Shown here: positions 48,755 to 57,721 of the stretch, in pieces
Layout of the letters: each line of letters starts with the position of its first letter
Numbering within the stretch: position 1 is the stretch's first letter
NCBI GenBank assembly: GCA_013822265.1
Contig: PNKD01000008.1
Location: forward strand, 1-64,000
Direction: 5' to 3'
Length of the DNA stretch: 64,000 nt
Source of the DNA: Leptothrix sp. (in: b-proteobacteria)
Lineage (GTDB): Bacteria; Pseudomonadota; Gammaproteobacteria; Burkholderiales; Burkholderiaceae_C
Notes under the pieces: generated by a model
Databases searched by the model: none
What the model was told of the DNA's origin: nothing
The model's input: only the letters and a program-made list of their open reading frames with translations
Translations under genes and position numbers: made by a program

Positions 48755-50473
48755 GTGACTCAACGGAGTGCCGCCTTGTCGTCTGTCGATCCGCGCCCCC
48801 ATGCTGCCGCCTGGCCGCGGCGCCTACCCACCAGCGTCGTGCTGCCCGAGACCACGCTGTGGTTCAACCTCGAGGTCAGCGCGCGGCGCTACCCCGACAA
48901 GCGGGTCTGCCTGTTCTTCGGCGCGGCGCTGACCTACCGCGAGCTTCACCGCCAGGCCGAGGCCCTGGCCGGCTGGCTGCAGGCGCAAGGCGTGCAGCGT
49001 GGCGACCGCGTGCTCGTCTACCTGCAGAACTGCCCGCAGTACCTGGTGGCCTTCTACGCCGTGCTGCGCGCCGACGCGGTGGTGGTGCCGGTGAACCCGA
49101 TGAACCGGGCCGACGAGTTCAGCCACTACATCGCCGACGCGGGCGCCTGCGTGGCCATCACCAGTGCCGACCTGGCGCCCACGGTGACGGCCGCCGATGC
49201 CAGCCTGCCGTCGGACAGGCGGCTGCGGCAGATGCTGGTGACGCAGCTGGCCGAGGCACTGCCCACCACGCTGGACCCCGAAGAGGCGCCGCCGCCGGCG
49301 ACGCTGGCGTGGTTGCGCACACGACACCCGCTGCCGCCCGGCGCCACGGCCTGGGCCGACGCGCTGGCGGCCGGCCACGCGCCCGGCCCGATGCGGTCGG
49401 GCCCCGACGACCTGGCGCTGCTGCCCTACACCTCGGGCACCACCGGCCTGCCCAAGGGCTGCATGCACAGCCACCGCACGCTGATGGCCAACGTCGTCGG
49501 CGGCGGCCTCTGGAGTCAGGCCAGCGCCGACACCGTCAGCCTGGCCGTGGTGCCGATGTTCCACATCACCGGCCTGATGTACGGCGTGCTGGCCAGCGTC
49601 TACCTGGGCAGCACGGTGGTGGTGATGCCGCGCTGGGACCGTGAACTCGCCGGACGCCTGATCTCGCGCCACCGCGTCACGCACTGGACCTGCATCCCGA
49701 CGATGATCATCGACCTCTTCGGCAGCCCGAGCTGCAAGCAGTTCGACCTCTCCAGCCTGCGCTACCTGTCGGGCGGGGGCGCGGCGATGCCGCAGGCCGT
49801 GGCCGAGCGGCTGCAACGCGAGTTCGGCATCACCTTCGCCGAGGGCTACGGCCTGACCGAAACCGCCGCGCCCAGCCACGGCAACCCGCCCGAGCGGGCC
49901 AAGCTGCAATGCCTGGGCATCCCGATCTTCGGTGTCGACAGCCGCGTCATCGACCTCGACACGCTGCGCGAGGTTGCCGACGGCGCGGTCGGCGAGATCG
50001 TCACCCACGGCCCCATGGTCTTCAAGGGTTATTGGGGCCAGCCGGCCGCGACGGAGGCGGCGTTCATGGTGATCGACGGCAAGCGCTTCTTGCGCACCGG
50101 CGACCTGGGCCGGCGCGACAGCGAGGGCTACTTCTTCATCACCGACCGCCTCAAGCGCATGATCAACGCCAGCGGCTACAAGGTCTGGCCCAGCGAGGTC
50201 GAGTTGCTGCTCTACAAGTGCCCCTGGGTGCAGGAGGCCTGCGTCATCGCCACCCACGATGCCTACCGCGGCGAGAGCGTCAAGGCCGTGGTCGTGCTGC
50301 GCGACGACGCACGCGGCCAGGTCACCGAGCAGCAGGTGGTCGACTGGGCACGCGCCCACATGGCCGTCTACAAGGCGCCGCGCGTGGTGGCCTTCGCCGA
50401 CCGGTTGCCGCGCAGCGGCGCGGGCAAGGTGATGTGGCGGCAGTTGCAGGAGCAGGAAGGGGCCGGCGGCTGA
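48755..50473 (+). CDS. AMP-dependent acyl-CoA ligase
   Basis: YTSGTTGLPKGCMHSH, GYGLTETAAPSH, RTGDLGRRDSEGYFFITDRLKRMINASGYKVWP. Confidence 0.93.
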   Translation: MTQRSAALSSVDPRPHAAAWPRRLPTSVVLPETTLWFNLEVSARRYPDKRVCLFFGAALTYRELHRQAEALAGWLQAQGVQRGDRVLVYLQNCPQYLVAFYAVLRADAVVVPVNPMNRADEFSHYIADAGACVAITSADLAPTVTAADASLPSDRRLRQMLVTQLAEALPTTLDPEEAPPPATLAWLRTRHPLPPGATAWADALAAGHAPGPMRSGPDDLALLPYTSGTTGLPKGCMHSHRTLMANVVGGGLWSQASADTVSLAVVPMFHITGLMYGVLASVYLGSTVVVMPRWDRELAGRLISRHRVTHWTCIPTMIIDLFGSPSCKQFDLSSLRYLSGGGAAMPQAVAERLQREFGITFAEGYGLTETAAPSHGNPPERAKLQCLGIPIFGVDSRVIDLDTLREVADGAVGEIVTHGPMVFKGYWGQPAATEAAFMVIDGKRFLRTGDLGRRDSEGYFFITDRLKRMINASGYKVWPSEVELLLYKCPWVQEACVIATHDAYRGESVKAVVVLRDDARGQVTEQQVVDWARAHMAVYKAPRVVAFADRLPRSGAGKVMWRQLQEQEGAGG

Positions 50474-50504
50474 CGCGCCGGCGCCGGGCCGTGGTGGTTC
50501 GGCG

Positions 50505-51002
50505 TCAGTGCGCGGCCACCAGTGCCAGTGCGCGCTGCAGTGCGCGCGCGTCGTTGCTGGCGCGGTGGCGCTTCAAGGCGAGCTCGCTCAGGGCCGTGCG
50601 CCGCGCGTCGTCGAGCCGCGCCAAGTGGCTCTCGTCGAACAGCGCCGCCACCGACTCCAGCTTGAAGGCCGGGCTCAGGCCGGCCTCCTCGAACAGCGCC
50701 GCCAGCCAGGTGTAGTCGTGGGCCCAGCCGTCGCAGTAGACGGTGAGACCCGCCAGGTCGCGGTTCAGCGCCAGCGCCACCTCGCGCGCATCGCGGCCGT
50801 GCGCGGCCAGCACGCTGCGCGTGATGCCATGCACACGCTCGGCCTCGGCATCCCAGTGTGTCCATTGCGTCGCCGGCCGCACCAGCATGCACGCGGCGCG
50901 GCCGTCGGGCAGCACGTAGCCGACCTCGATGGGATAGCTGGCACGGCCAAAGCCCGAAGCCTCGATGTCGAGAACGCAGGGCAGGGATGTTGGGGCAGAC
51001 AT
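50505..51002 (-). CDS. DEDDh-type 3'-5' exonuclease-like protein
   Basis: VLDIEASG, CDGWAHDYTWL, HRASNDARAL. Confidence 0.75.
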   Translation of the reverse strand: MSAPTSLPCVLDIEASGFGRASYPIEVGYVLPDGRAACMLVRPATQWTHWDAEAERVHGITRSVLAAHGRDAREVALALNRDLAGLTVYCDGWAHDYTWLAALFEEAGLSPAFKLESVAALFDESHLARLDDARRTALSELALKRHRASNDARALQRALALVAAH

Positions 51003-51120
51003 GGGCTTACATCGGCTGACGTTCGATTGTCAGGGGGTCGGCGCAGGCGCGCCGTGCGGCCGGCGCGACTTCTTGCCGGCAGGGCAAGAGCGCCGCGGTG
51101 GGCACGGCCACAATGCCTCG

Positions 51121-51456
51121 ATGTCCGAAGACAGCCAGATCGTCGTGCCGCCCTCGTTCGTGGCCCTGTTCGTGCCGCCGGGGCGCCTCAGGCCCACCGC
51201 GGGCCGCGACCGGATCACCGCGCGCTACGAGCTGTGCGAAGACCTGGCCCAGCTGCTCACCGAGCAGGCGACGACGAAGAAGTGGGAGCTGGGCGTCACC
51301 GAAGCCGACGTGCTGCAGCGCATCCAGCGTGGCCTGCTCGCCGATGCCGGCGTGGTGAGTGCGCCCGAGGCGCGCTGGGTCGTGCGGCGGTTGGCCGAAT
51401 TGCTGGGTTGGCCCGATCCCGGCCCGCATGCCGACGAGGGCGCCACGCCCGATTGA
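51121..51456 (+). CDS. conserved hypothetical protein
   Basis: MSEDSQIVVPPSFVALFVPPGRLRPTAGRDRITARYELCEDLAQLL; only plausible frame in this gap. Confidence 0.65.
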   Translation: MSEDSQIVVPPSFVALFVPPGRLRPTAGRDRITARYELCEDLAQLLTEQATTKKWELGVTEADVLQRIQRGLLADAGVVSAPEARWVVRRLAELLGWPDPGPHADEGATPD

Positions 51457-51480
51457 GAGCCCGCGCGCACCGGCGTCGTG

Positions 51481-53142
51481 CTACAGGTGCAGCGGCCCGG
51501 CGCGGAAGATGCGTGCGTCCATGAGCCGCAGGTCGTCGGCCACCACCACCGGCGCGCCGCAGGCGGCCAGCACGTCGCGCTGCAGGTCCAGCCCGGGCGC
51601 GATCTCGATCAGCGTCAGCCGCGCCACGCCCGCGGCGTCGTTTCGCAGCTCGAACACCGCGCGCTCGGTGATGTAGCGCACGACCTGGCCGCGCCGCGCC
51701 ATGTAGGCCGCGTTGTAGCTGAGGTGCGACACCGCCGGCACCAGCTTCCTCACGCGCCCTTCCTGCACGATGCGCAGCCGGCCGTCGCCGGCCTGCACCT
51801 GCAGGCCGGCGGCCGTCAGCGTGCCCACGAACACCAGCGCCCGCGCACCCTGGGTGATGTTGATGAAGCCGCCGACGCCCGCGATGGACGCCGCCTCGCC
51901 GCTGCCGAAGCGGCTGACGTTGACGTTGCCTGCGACGTCGAGCTCGGCCATGCCCAGCACCGCCAGGTCGATGCCGCCGCCGTCGTAGAAGTCGAACTGC
52001 GCCGGCTGGTCGACCACCGCCTCGGGCTAGGCCGAGGCGCCGAAGCTCAGTGCGTCGGCCGGCGTGCCGCCCGTCGGCCCGGCTTCGACGGTGAGCGTGA
52101 AGCCGCCCACGCCCGCGGTGCGCGCCATCGCGCCGATGGCCGCCGGCATGCCCACGCCCAGGTTGACGACGCGGTGCCGGCGCGCCGCCAGCTCGAGCAC
52201 GGCACGCCGCTGCACCAGCGTGCGCGCGTCGAGCGTGGTCGCGCCGGCAGCCGCCGCCCCGGCGCGCTCGGCGGCCAGCGCCGCGGCGTCGGCGGCTTCG
52301 CCGCGCCAGGGCTGCAGGTAGCTGGGGTTGTCCTGCTCGCCGAAGGTGATGCGGTGCAGCTCGGGGTCGTGATTGACCACCACCACGTCGACCAGGACGC
52401 CCGGCACGCGTATCGGCGCCAGTGCCTCGTGGTGGTCGACGAGTTGCTGCACCTGCGCGATGACCAGGCCGCCGCTGTTGCGCGCCGCCTGGGCCACGGC
52501 CAGCAGCTCGTGATGAAAGGCCTCGCCGTGCGTGCTGAGGTTGCCGCGGCGGTCGGCGGTGGTGGCGCGCAGCAGCGCGCAGTGCACCGGGAAGGCCGGG
52601 TAGAAGAGCATCTCCTGGCCGCGGAAGTCCAGCGCCTCGACCCAGGGCCGCCCGCCGGCGCCGCGCGCCTGCAGCGCGCGCTGGTTGACGGCGCCGCCCT
52701 GGTAGCGGGCGTCGAGCGTGGTGCGCGGGTCGACGAAGGTGTGCAGGCCCACGCGCGAGAGCAGCCCCGGCTGGCCCGCGGCGATGGCGCGGTAGAGGTG
52801 GGTGATGACGCCCTGCGGCAGGTTCCAGCCCTCGCATTCTTCGGCCAGCGCCAGCGCCGACAGCCGTGTCGCCGAGCGCCAGTGGCCGCCGCAGACCACG
52901 CGTGTCATGCCGGGGTGGCCGAAGTGGTTCACGCCGCGCCGGCCGCGGTCGCCCTGGCCGGCCGAGTACACCAGCGTCAGGTCGCGCGGCGCGCCGGTTT
53001 CGAGGAAGCGCCGTTCCAGCGCCGCCGTCACGGCCTCGGCGTGGCCGGCACCGACGAAGCCGGCGCTGGCCACCGTCCAGCCGCTGCGCACCATCGCGGC
53101 GGCTTCGTCGGCGGTCTTCAGCTGCATGCGCGTGTCACCCAA
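51481..53142 (-). pseudogene. acetate/3-ketoacid CoA-transferase-like gene interrupted by an in-frame amber codon
   Basis: 53142-52030 ...[18 protein letters not shown] at 52029-52027, then [25 protein letters not shown] in the same frame to 51481. Confidence 0.88.
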
Positions 53143-53190
53143 GCGCGAAGTCGCGCCGACGGGGCGCAGGCAGGCCGCTGCGCCGGCATC

Positions 53191-54021
53191 TCACCGCGTC
53201 ATCCACCGTCGCGCACCGCAGCTCAGTGCATCCACCGCCGCCACCAGCAGCAGCATGGCGCCCAGCACCGTGGCCGTCTTGCCCATGTGGAACAGCCCCA
53301 TGTGGAAGTACAGCAGCTGCCCCAGCCCGCCGGCGCCCACGACGCCCAGCACGGCAGCGGCGCGGATGTTGTTCTCCCAGCGGTAGAGGGTGTAGCTGAG
53401 CAGTTGCGGCAGCACCTGCGGCAACGTGGCGTAGCAGAACACCGGCAGCGTGCCCACGCCCTGCGCGCGCAGCGCCGCCCCGGGGCCGGGCGGGGCATTC
53501 TCCAGCGCCTCGGCGAAGAGCCGGCCAAGCACGCCGGTGGTGTGCACGGCCAGCGCCAGCGTGCCGGCAAAGGGCCCCAGGCCGGCGGCGATCAGCAGCA
53601 GCCCGGCCCACACCAGCTCGGGCACGGCGCGCAGCGCGTTGAGCAGCAGCCGCGTCGGCGTGCGCCCGCGCGCGGCGTCGCCCGCGTGCAGCCGGCTGGC
53701 CGGCAGCGCCAGCGCCAGCCCGGCCGCGGCGGCCAGCAGGGTGCCCAGCGCCGACATCGCCAGCGTCTCCCAGGTGGCCAGTGCCACCTTGCGCAGGAAC
53801 TCGGCTGAGGTGTCGGGCGGCACGAACTCGCCGATGAAACGCGCCATGCTGTTCAATGCCGAGAGCGAGAGGAACTGCCCCCACTGCAGGTCCAGTGACC
53901 AGAAACTCGCGACCACCAGCAACACCAGCCCGGCGACGTACCAGCAGGCACGGCAGCGCGCGTCGAACAGCCGCGGCGGCAGCCGGTAGGGCGGGTTGGC
54001 GGCGGGCTGAGGGCGCTGCAT
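53191..54021 (-). CDS. PhnE-like ABC transporter permease (putative selenium oxyanion importer)
   Basis: ALRAVPELVWAGLL, WENNIRAAAVLGVVGAGGLGQLL. Confidence 0.88.
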   Translation of the reverse strand: MQRPQPAANPPYRLPPRLFDARCRACWYVAGLVLLVVASFWSLDLQWGQFLSLSALNSMARFIGEFVPPDTSAEFLRKVALATWETLAMSALGTLLAAAAGLALALPASRLHAGDAARGRTPTRLLLNALRAVPELVWAGLLLIAAGLGPFAGTLALAVHTTGVLGRLFAEALENAPPGPGAALRAQGVGTLPVFCYATLPQVLPQLLSYTLYRWENNIRAAAVLGVVGAGGLGQLLYFHMGLFHMGKTATVLGAMLLLVAAVDALSCGARRWMTR

Positions 54022-54027
54022 CGAGGA

Positions 54028-54876
54028 TCATCCCAGGGCGCGGCGCAGGCCGGCACTGACCCGGTCGGCCAATGCCACCAGCGCCATGAACACCAGCAGC
54101 ATGGTCAGCACCTCGCCGCCGTTGAACATCTTCATCGAGCCGTCCAGCTCCTGCCCCAGGCCACCGGCGCCGATGAAGCCGAGCACGACGCTGCTGCGGA
54201 TGGCGCATTCCCAGCGATACACGGTGTAGCTCGTCAGCTCGGCCGCGTTCTGCGGCAGCAGGCCGTAGCAGAAGGCCTGCAGGCGCGAGCTGCCGTTGCG
54301 CAGCAGTGTCTGCGCGGCGTGGGTCTCGCCGCTTTCGAGAATTTCGCCGTAGACCTTGCCCAGCATGCCGCCGTAGGTCAGTGCGATGGCCAGCACGCCG
54401 GCCGTCGGGCCCAGGCCGACGACACGCACGAAGACCAGCGCCCACACCAGCTCGGGCACGCTGCGCAGCATGATGAGCGCCCAGCGCACGCCCTGGCGCA
54501 GCACGAAGGGGCCGCGCGCCATCGGCCCGGCCAGCGCCGAGATCGAGAGCACGCGCGTCGACAGCAGGCTCATGGGCACGGCCAGCAGCAGCGCCAGCGT
54601 GAGCCCGGCGGTGGCCATGGCCACGGTGCGCCACGATTCGCGCGCCACCATGGCCAGGAACTCGGCGCCATGGGCCGGCGGCAGGAAGCCGGCCAGGAAG
54701 CGGCCCGTGACCTCCAGGCTGCGCGGCTCGAAGATCAGCCAGGGCCTGAACTCGGTGGCCACCAGCAGCGGCCACAGCAGCACGGCCGCCGCGCCCGCCC
54801 AGAACAAGCGGCCCAGCCAGGCCGGGTCGCGTGTGGGCGCGGCGGCCTGGGGCCGGTTTGCAGCGGCAGCCGTCAT
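54028..54876 (-). CDS. PhnE-like ABC transporter permease (second)
   Basis: LRSVPELVWALVFV, WECAIRSSVVLGFIGAGGLGQEL. Confidence 0.88.
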   Translation of the reverse strand: MTAAAANRPQAAAPTRDPAWLGRLFWAGAAAVLLWPLLVATEFRPWLIFEPRSLEVTGRFLAGFLPPAHGAEFLAMVARESWRTVAMATAGLTLALLLAVPMSLLSTRVLSISALAGPMARGPFVLRQGVRWALIMLRSVPELVWALVFVRVVGLGPTAGVLAIALTYGGMLGKVYGEILESGETHAAQTLLRNGSSRLQAFCYGLLPQNAAELTSYTVYRWECAIRSSVVLGFIGAGGLGQELDGSMKMFNGGEVLTMLLVFMALVALADRVSAGLRRALG

Positions 54877-54889
54877 GGCCGGTGGCGCC

Positions 54890-55720
54890 TCAGCGGCAAT
54901 GCATCACCACCGGTGCGGGCGCGGCAGGCGGTGCGGCCGCATCGGGTGCGGGGCCGTCGAGCTCGTCCTCGTGCTGCGCATACAGGCGCTCGAGCAGCGC
55001 ACGGTCGACACGCGCCGCCGGCAGGTCGAACATCAGCCGGCCCTCGCGCAGGCCGACGACACGCGGAAAGTGCGCCAGCGCCATGTCCACCTGGTGCAGC
55101 GTGGCCACCAGCGTGACGCCGAGCTCACGCGCCGCATCGACCAGCGTGTGCATGGCCTGCCGCGATCGGGTCGGGTCCAGTGCCGAGAGCGGTTCGTCGA
55201 CCAGCCACAGCGAGGCCGGCGCCAGCAGCGCGCGCGCCAGCCCGACACGCTGGCGTTCGCCGCCGGAGAGGCGGTCGACCCGCTCGAAGAGCTTGTCGGC
55301 GAGGTCGAAGCGGTCGAGCGCGGCGTGCGCGGCCGCAATGTCGTCGGGGTGGAACAGCGAACGCAGGCTGGCCCACAGCCCCATCGCGGGCAGCCGGCCG
55401 GCCAGCACCGAGGTCACGACACGCTGGCGCGGCGGCAGCGGCGGCACCTGCGGCGCCAGGAAGAGGCGGCCGCGCTGGCGCTGCAGCGCGCGCCGCGGCA
55501 GGGCCCAGGGGTCCAGCCCGTCCATGCGCAGACTGCCGGCGTGTGGCGGCAGGGCCAGCGCCAGCGCCTGCAGCAGCGTCGTCTTGCCCGCGCCCGAGGC
55601 GCCGATGACGGCCACCTGCTCGCCGTGCGCGATGCGCAGCTCCAGTGCCATCAGGGCCGCCGGCGCACCGGGCCGCGCCGCCGGGTGGCGGGCGACGAGG
55701 CCGCGCAGTTCGAGCTCCAC
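54890..55720 (-). CDS. PhnC-like ABC transporter ATP-binding protein
   Basis: Walker A GASGAGKTTLL, LSGGERQRVGLARAL, LVDEPLSALD. Confidence 0.92.
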   Translation of the reverse strand: MELELRGLVARHPAARPGAPAALMALELRIAHGEQVAVIGASGAGKTTLLQALALALPPHAGSLRMDGLDPWALPRRALQRQRGRLFLAPQVPPLPPRQRVVTSVLAGRLPAMGLWASLRSLFHPDDIAAAHAALDRFDLADKLFERVDRLSGGERQRVGLARALLAPASLWLVDEPLSALDPTRSRQAMHTLVDAARELGVTLVATLHQVDMALAHFPRVVGLREGRLMFDLPAARVDRALLERLYAQHEDELDGPAPDAAAPPAAPAPVVMHCR

Positions 55721-55732
55721 GCCGCCTCGGGC

Positions 55733-56611
55733 CTACAGCAGGCCGGCGCTGCGCGCGGCGGCCTCTATGCCCTTGTAGTTGTCGGCCTGGGTCGGCACGA
55801 AACGCGTGGCGCGCTGCAGCTCGAGGATCTGCCTGCCTTCGGCGCTGTCCTTGCTCAACGCCAGCAGCGCCTGCTTGAGCTTTTCGCGCAGCGCGGCGGG
55901 CATGTCGGCGTGCACCGTCCAGTTGTAGTCGTAGTAGGGCGGCGTGGTGTAGAAGGCGCGCACCTTTGCCGTGTCGACCTTCTTGTCGGCGATGAACTTG
56001 TCCCACACCGAGATGTTCAGCGCGCCGGCCTGCACCTTGCCCGAGGCCACGGCGGCGATGGTCGCGTCGTGCGCGCCGCTGAAGGCGACACGGCGCAAGT
56101 CCTTGTCGGGGTTGAGCCCGGCCTGCATCAGGAAGCTGCGCGGCATCAGGTGGCCCGAGGTGCTGCTCTGCGAGCCGAAGCTCAGGTCCTTGCCCTTCAG
56201 GTCGGCCAGCGTCTTGATGGCGGCGTCGCCCGTGATGAACACCGAGCGGAACTGCTCGTCCTCGAGCCGCTGCACCAGCGGGATGACCTTGCCGCCCGAT
56301 CGCACGTTCGCCTGCACGAAGGTGAAGCCACCGAACCACGCGAGGTCGGTCTTCCTGTTCACCAGCGTCTCGACGGCCGCGGCGTAGTCGGTGACGGGCG
56401 TGAACTCGACCTTCATCGAGAGCTTGGCCTCGAGGTACTTCACCAGCGGCGCGGCCTTGCGTGCCAGTTCGGTGGGCGACTCGTCGGGGATGGCGGTGAC
56501 GCGCAGCACCTGCTGCGCCTGCGCCTGCGTGCCCAGCGTGCCCAGCGCAAGCAGGGCGGCGCCCAGCCCGGTGCGAAGTGCACGCGAGAGATCGAGTTTC
56601 ATTCGGTACAT
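55733..56611 (-). CDS. PhnD-family substrate-binding protein, putative selenate/selenite-binding branch
   Basis: Signal peptide then VLRVTAIPDESPTELARKAAPLVKYLEAKL...KTDLAWFGGFTFVQA; next to selenium metabolism genes. Confidence 0.82.
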   Translation of the reverse strand: MYRMKLDLSRALRTGLGAALLALGTLGTQAQAQQVLRVTAIPDESPTELARKAAPLVKYLEAKLSMKVEFTPVTDYAAAVETLVNRKTDLAWFGGFTFVQANVRSGGKVIPLVQRLEDEQFRSVFITGDAAIKTLADLKGKDLSFGSQSSTSGHLMPRSFLMQAGLNPDKDLRRVAFSGAHDATIAAVASGKVQAGALNISVWDKFIADKKVDTAKVRAFYTTPPYYDYNWTVHADMPAALREKLKQALLALSKDSAEGRQILELQRATRFVPTQADNYKGIEAAARSAGLL

Positions 56612-56663
56612 CCTGAGTGAAATCGGGGGTCGATCGGAGCGCGGCAGCGGCACGCGGGCCCCG

Positions 56664-56690
56664 ACTCTAGCCGCGCCGCGCTGCTAGAGT
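56664..56690. promoter_or_regulatory. inverted repeat in divergent binding-protein/egtD promoter region
   Basis: ACTCTAGC-N11-GCTAGAGT; each arm contains a -10-like TAGAGT pointing outward. Confidence 0.6.
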
Positions 56691-56737
56691 GCGCCGCGAG
56701 GACATCCCGGCAGCGCGCGCTGCCGCAGCGACCACCG

Positions 56738-57700
56738 ATGAAGACACCCGAGTTCCTGCAGTTGCACCAGATCGACGATGCCCTGCTGGCCCGCGAGGCC
56801 GCCCAGGGCCTGAAGGCCGCCCGGGCGCGTGTCGCGCCCAAGTTCTTCTACGACGCGCTGGGCTCGCGCCTGTTCGACGCCATCACCGAGCTGCCCGAGT
56901 ACTACCCGACACGCACCGAGGCCGCCATCTTCACGGCCCACGGCGCGGCCATCGCCGACGCGGCGCTCGCCGCCACCGGCCCCGCGCCGACGCTGGTGGA
57001 CCTGGGCGCGGGCAACTGCGCCAAGGCCGCGCGCCTGTTTCCGCTGCTGGCGCCGCGGCGCTACGTGGCGGTCGACATCTCGATCGACTACCTGCGCCAG
57101 GCGCTGGCCGCGCTGCAGCGCGAGCATCCGGCCACCAGCCTGGTCGGCGTCGGGCTGGACTTCTCTTCGCGTCTCGAGTTGCCGGCCGCGTTGGCCGACG
57201 GCCCCGCGCTGCTGTTCTATCCCGGCTCGTCGATAGGCAACTTCGCGCCCGACGAGGCGCTGCGCCTGCTGCGGCAAGCGCGTGCCGCGGCGGCCGGCGG
57301 GGCGCTGCTGATTGGCGTCGACCTCGTCAAACCGGCCAGCGTGCTGGAGCCGGCCTACGACGACGCGCTCGGCGTCACCGCGGCCTTCAACCTCAACCTG
57401 CTGCGCCACCTGAACCGCCTGCTGCAGGCCGATTTCGTGCTGCGCGACTGGCGCCACGTGGCCTTCTTCGACGCGGCCGAGTCGCGCATCGAGATGCACC
57501 TGGAGGCGCGCCGCACGCTCACCGTCACTTGGCCCGACAGCGAGCGTGTGTTCGCCGCCGGCGAGCGCATCCACACCGAGAACTCGGCCAAGTGGCGGCC
57601 CGAGGCCTTCGACGCGCTGCTGCGCACCGCCGGCTTCACCAGCGTGCGCCGCTGGACCGACGCGCAGGGCTGGTTCGCGGTCTGCCTGGCGGCCGGCTGA
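56738..57700 (+). CDS. egtD: L-histidine N-alpha-methyltransferase
   Basis: PKFFYDALGSRLFDAITELPEYYPTRTEAAIF, LVDLGAGNCAKA, FYPGSSIGNF. Confidence 0.93.
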   Translation: MKTPEFLQLHQIDDALLAREAAQGLKAARARVAPKFFYDALGSRLFDAITELPEYYPTRTEAAIFTAHGAAIADAALAATGPAPTLVDLGAGNCAKAARLFPLLAPRRYVAVDISIDYLRQALAALQREHPATSLVGVGLDFSSRLELPAALADGPALLFYPGSSIGNFAPDEALRLLRQARAAAAGGALLIGVDLVKPASVLEPAYDDALGVTAAFNLNLLRHLNRLLQADFVLRDWRHVAFFDAAESRIEMHLEARRTLTVTWPDSERVFAAGERIHTENSAKWRPEAFDALLRTAGFTSVRRWTDAQGWFAVCLAAG

Positions 57701-57721
57701 CGATCTGCAAGCGAGCGCGAT

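Noticed and set aside
52018-52040. In-frame stop as a recoding site for Sec or Pyl
   Set aside because: The codon is UAG, not UGA, so Sec does not apply. No Pyl machinery is visible, and mutation or sequencing error is simpler.
53191-56611. Phosphonate utilisation operon
   Set aside because: No C-P lyase, phosphonatase or phosphite dehydrogenase genes are present; selenium context fits better.
51478-56620. Long plus-strand ORFs (776 aa and 744 aa) antisense to the CoA-transferase and transporter genes
   Set aside because: Antisense shadow frames; the minus-strand frames have clear family motifs.
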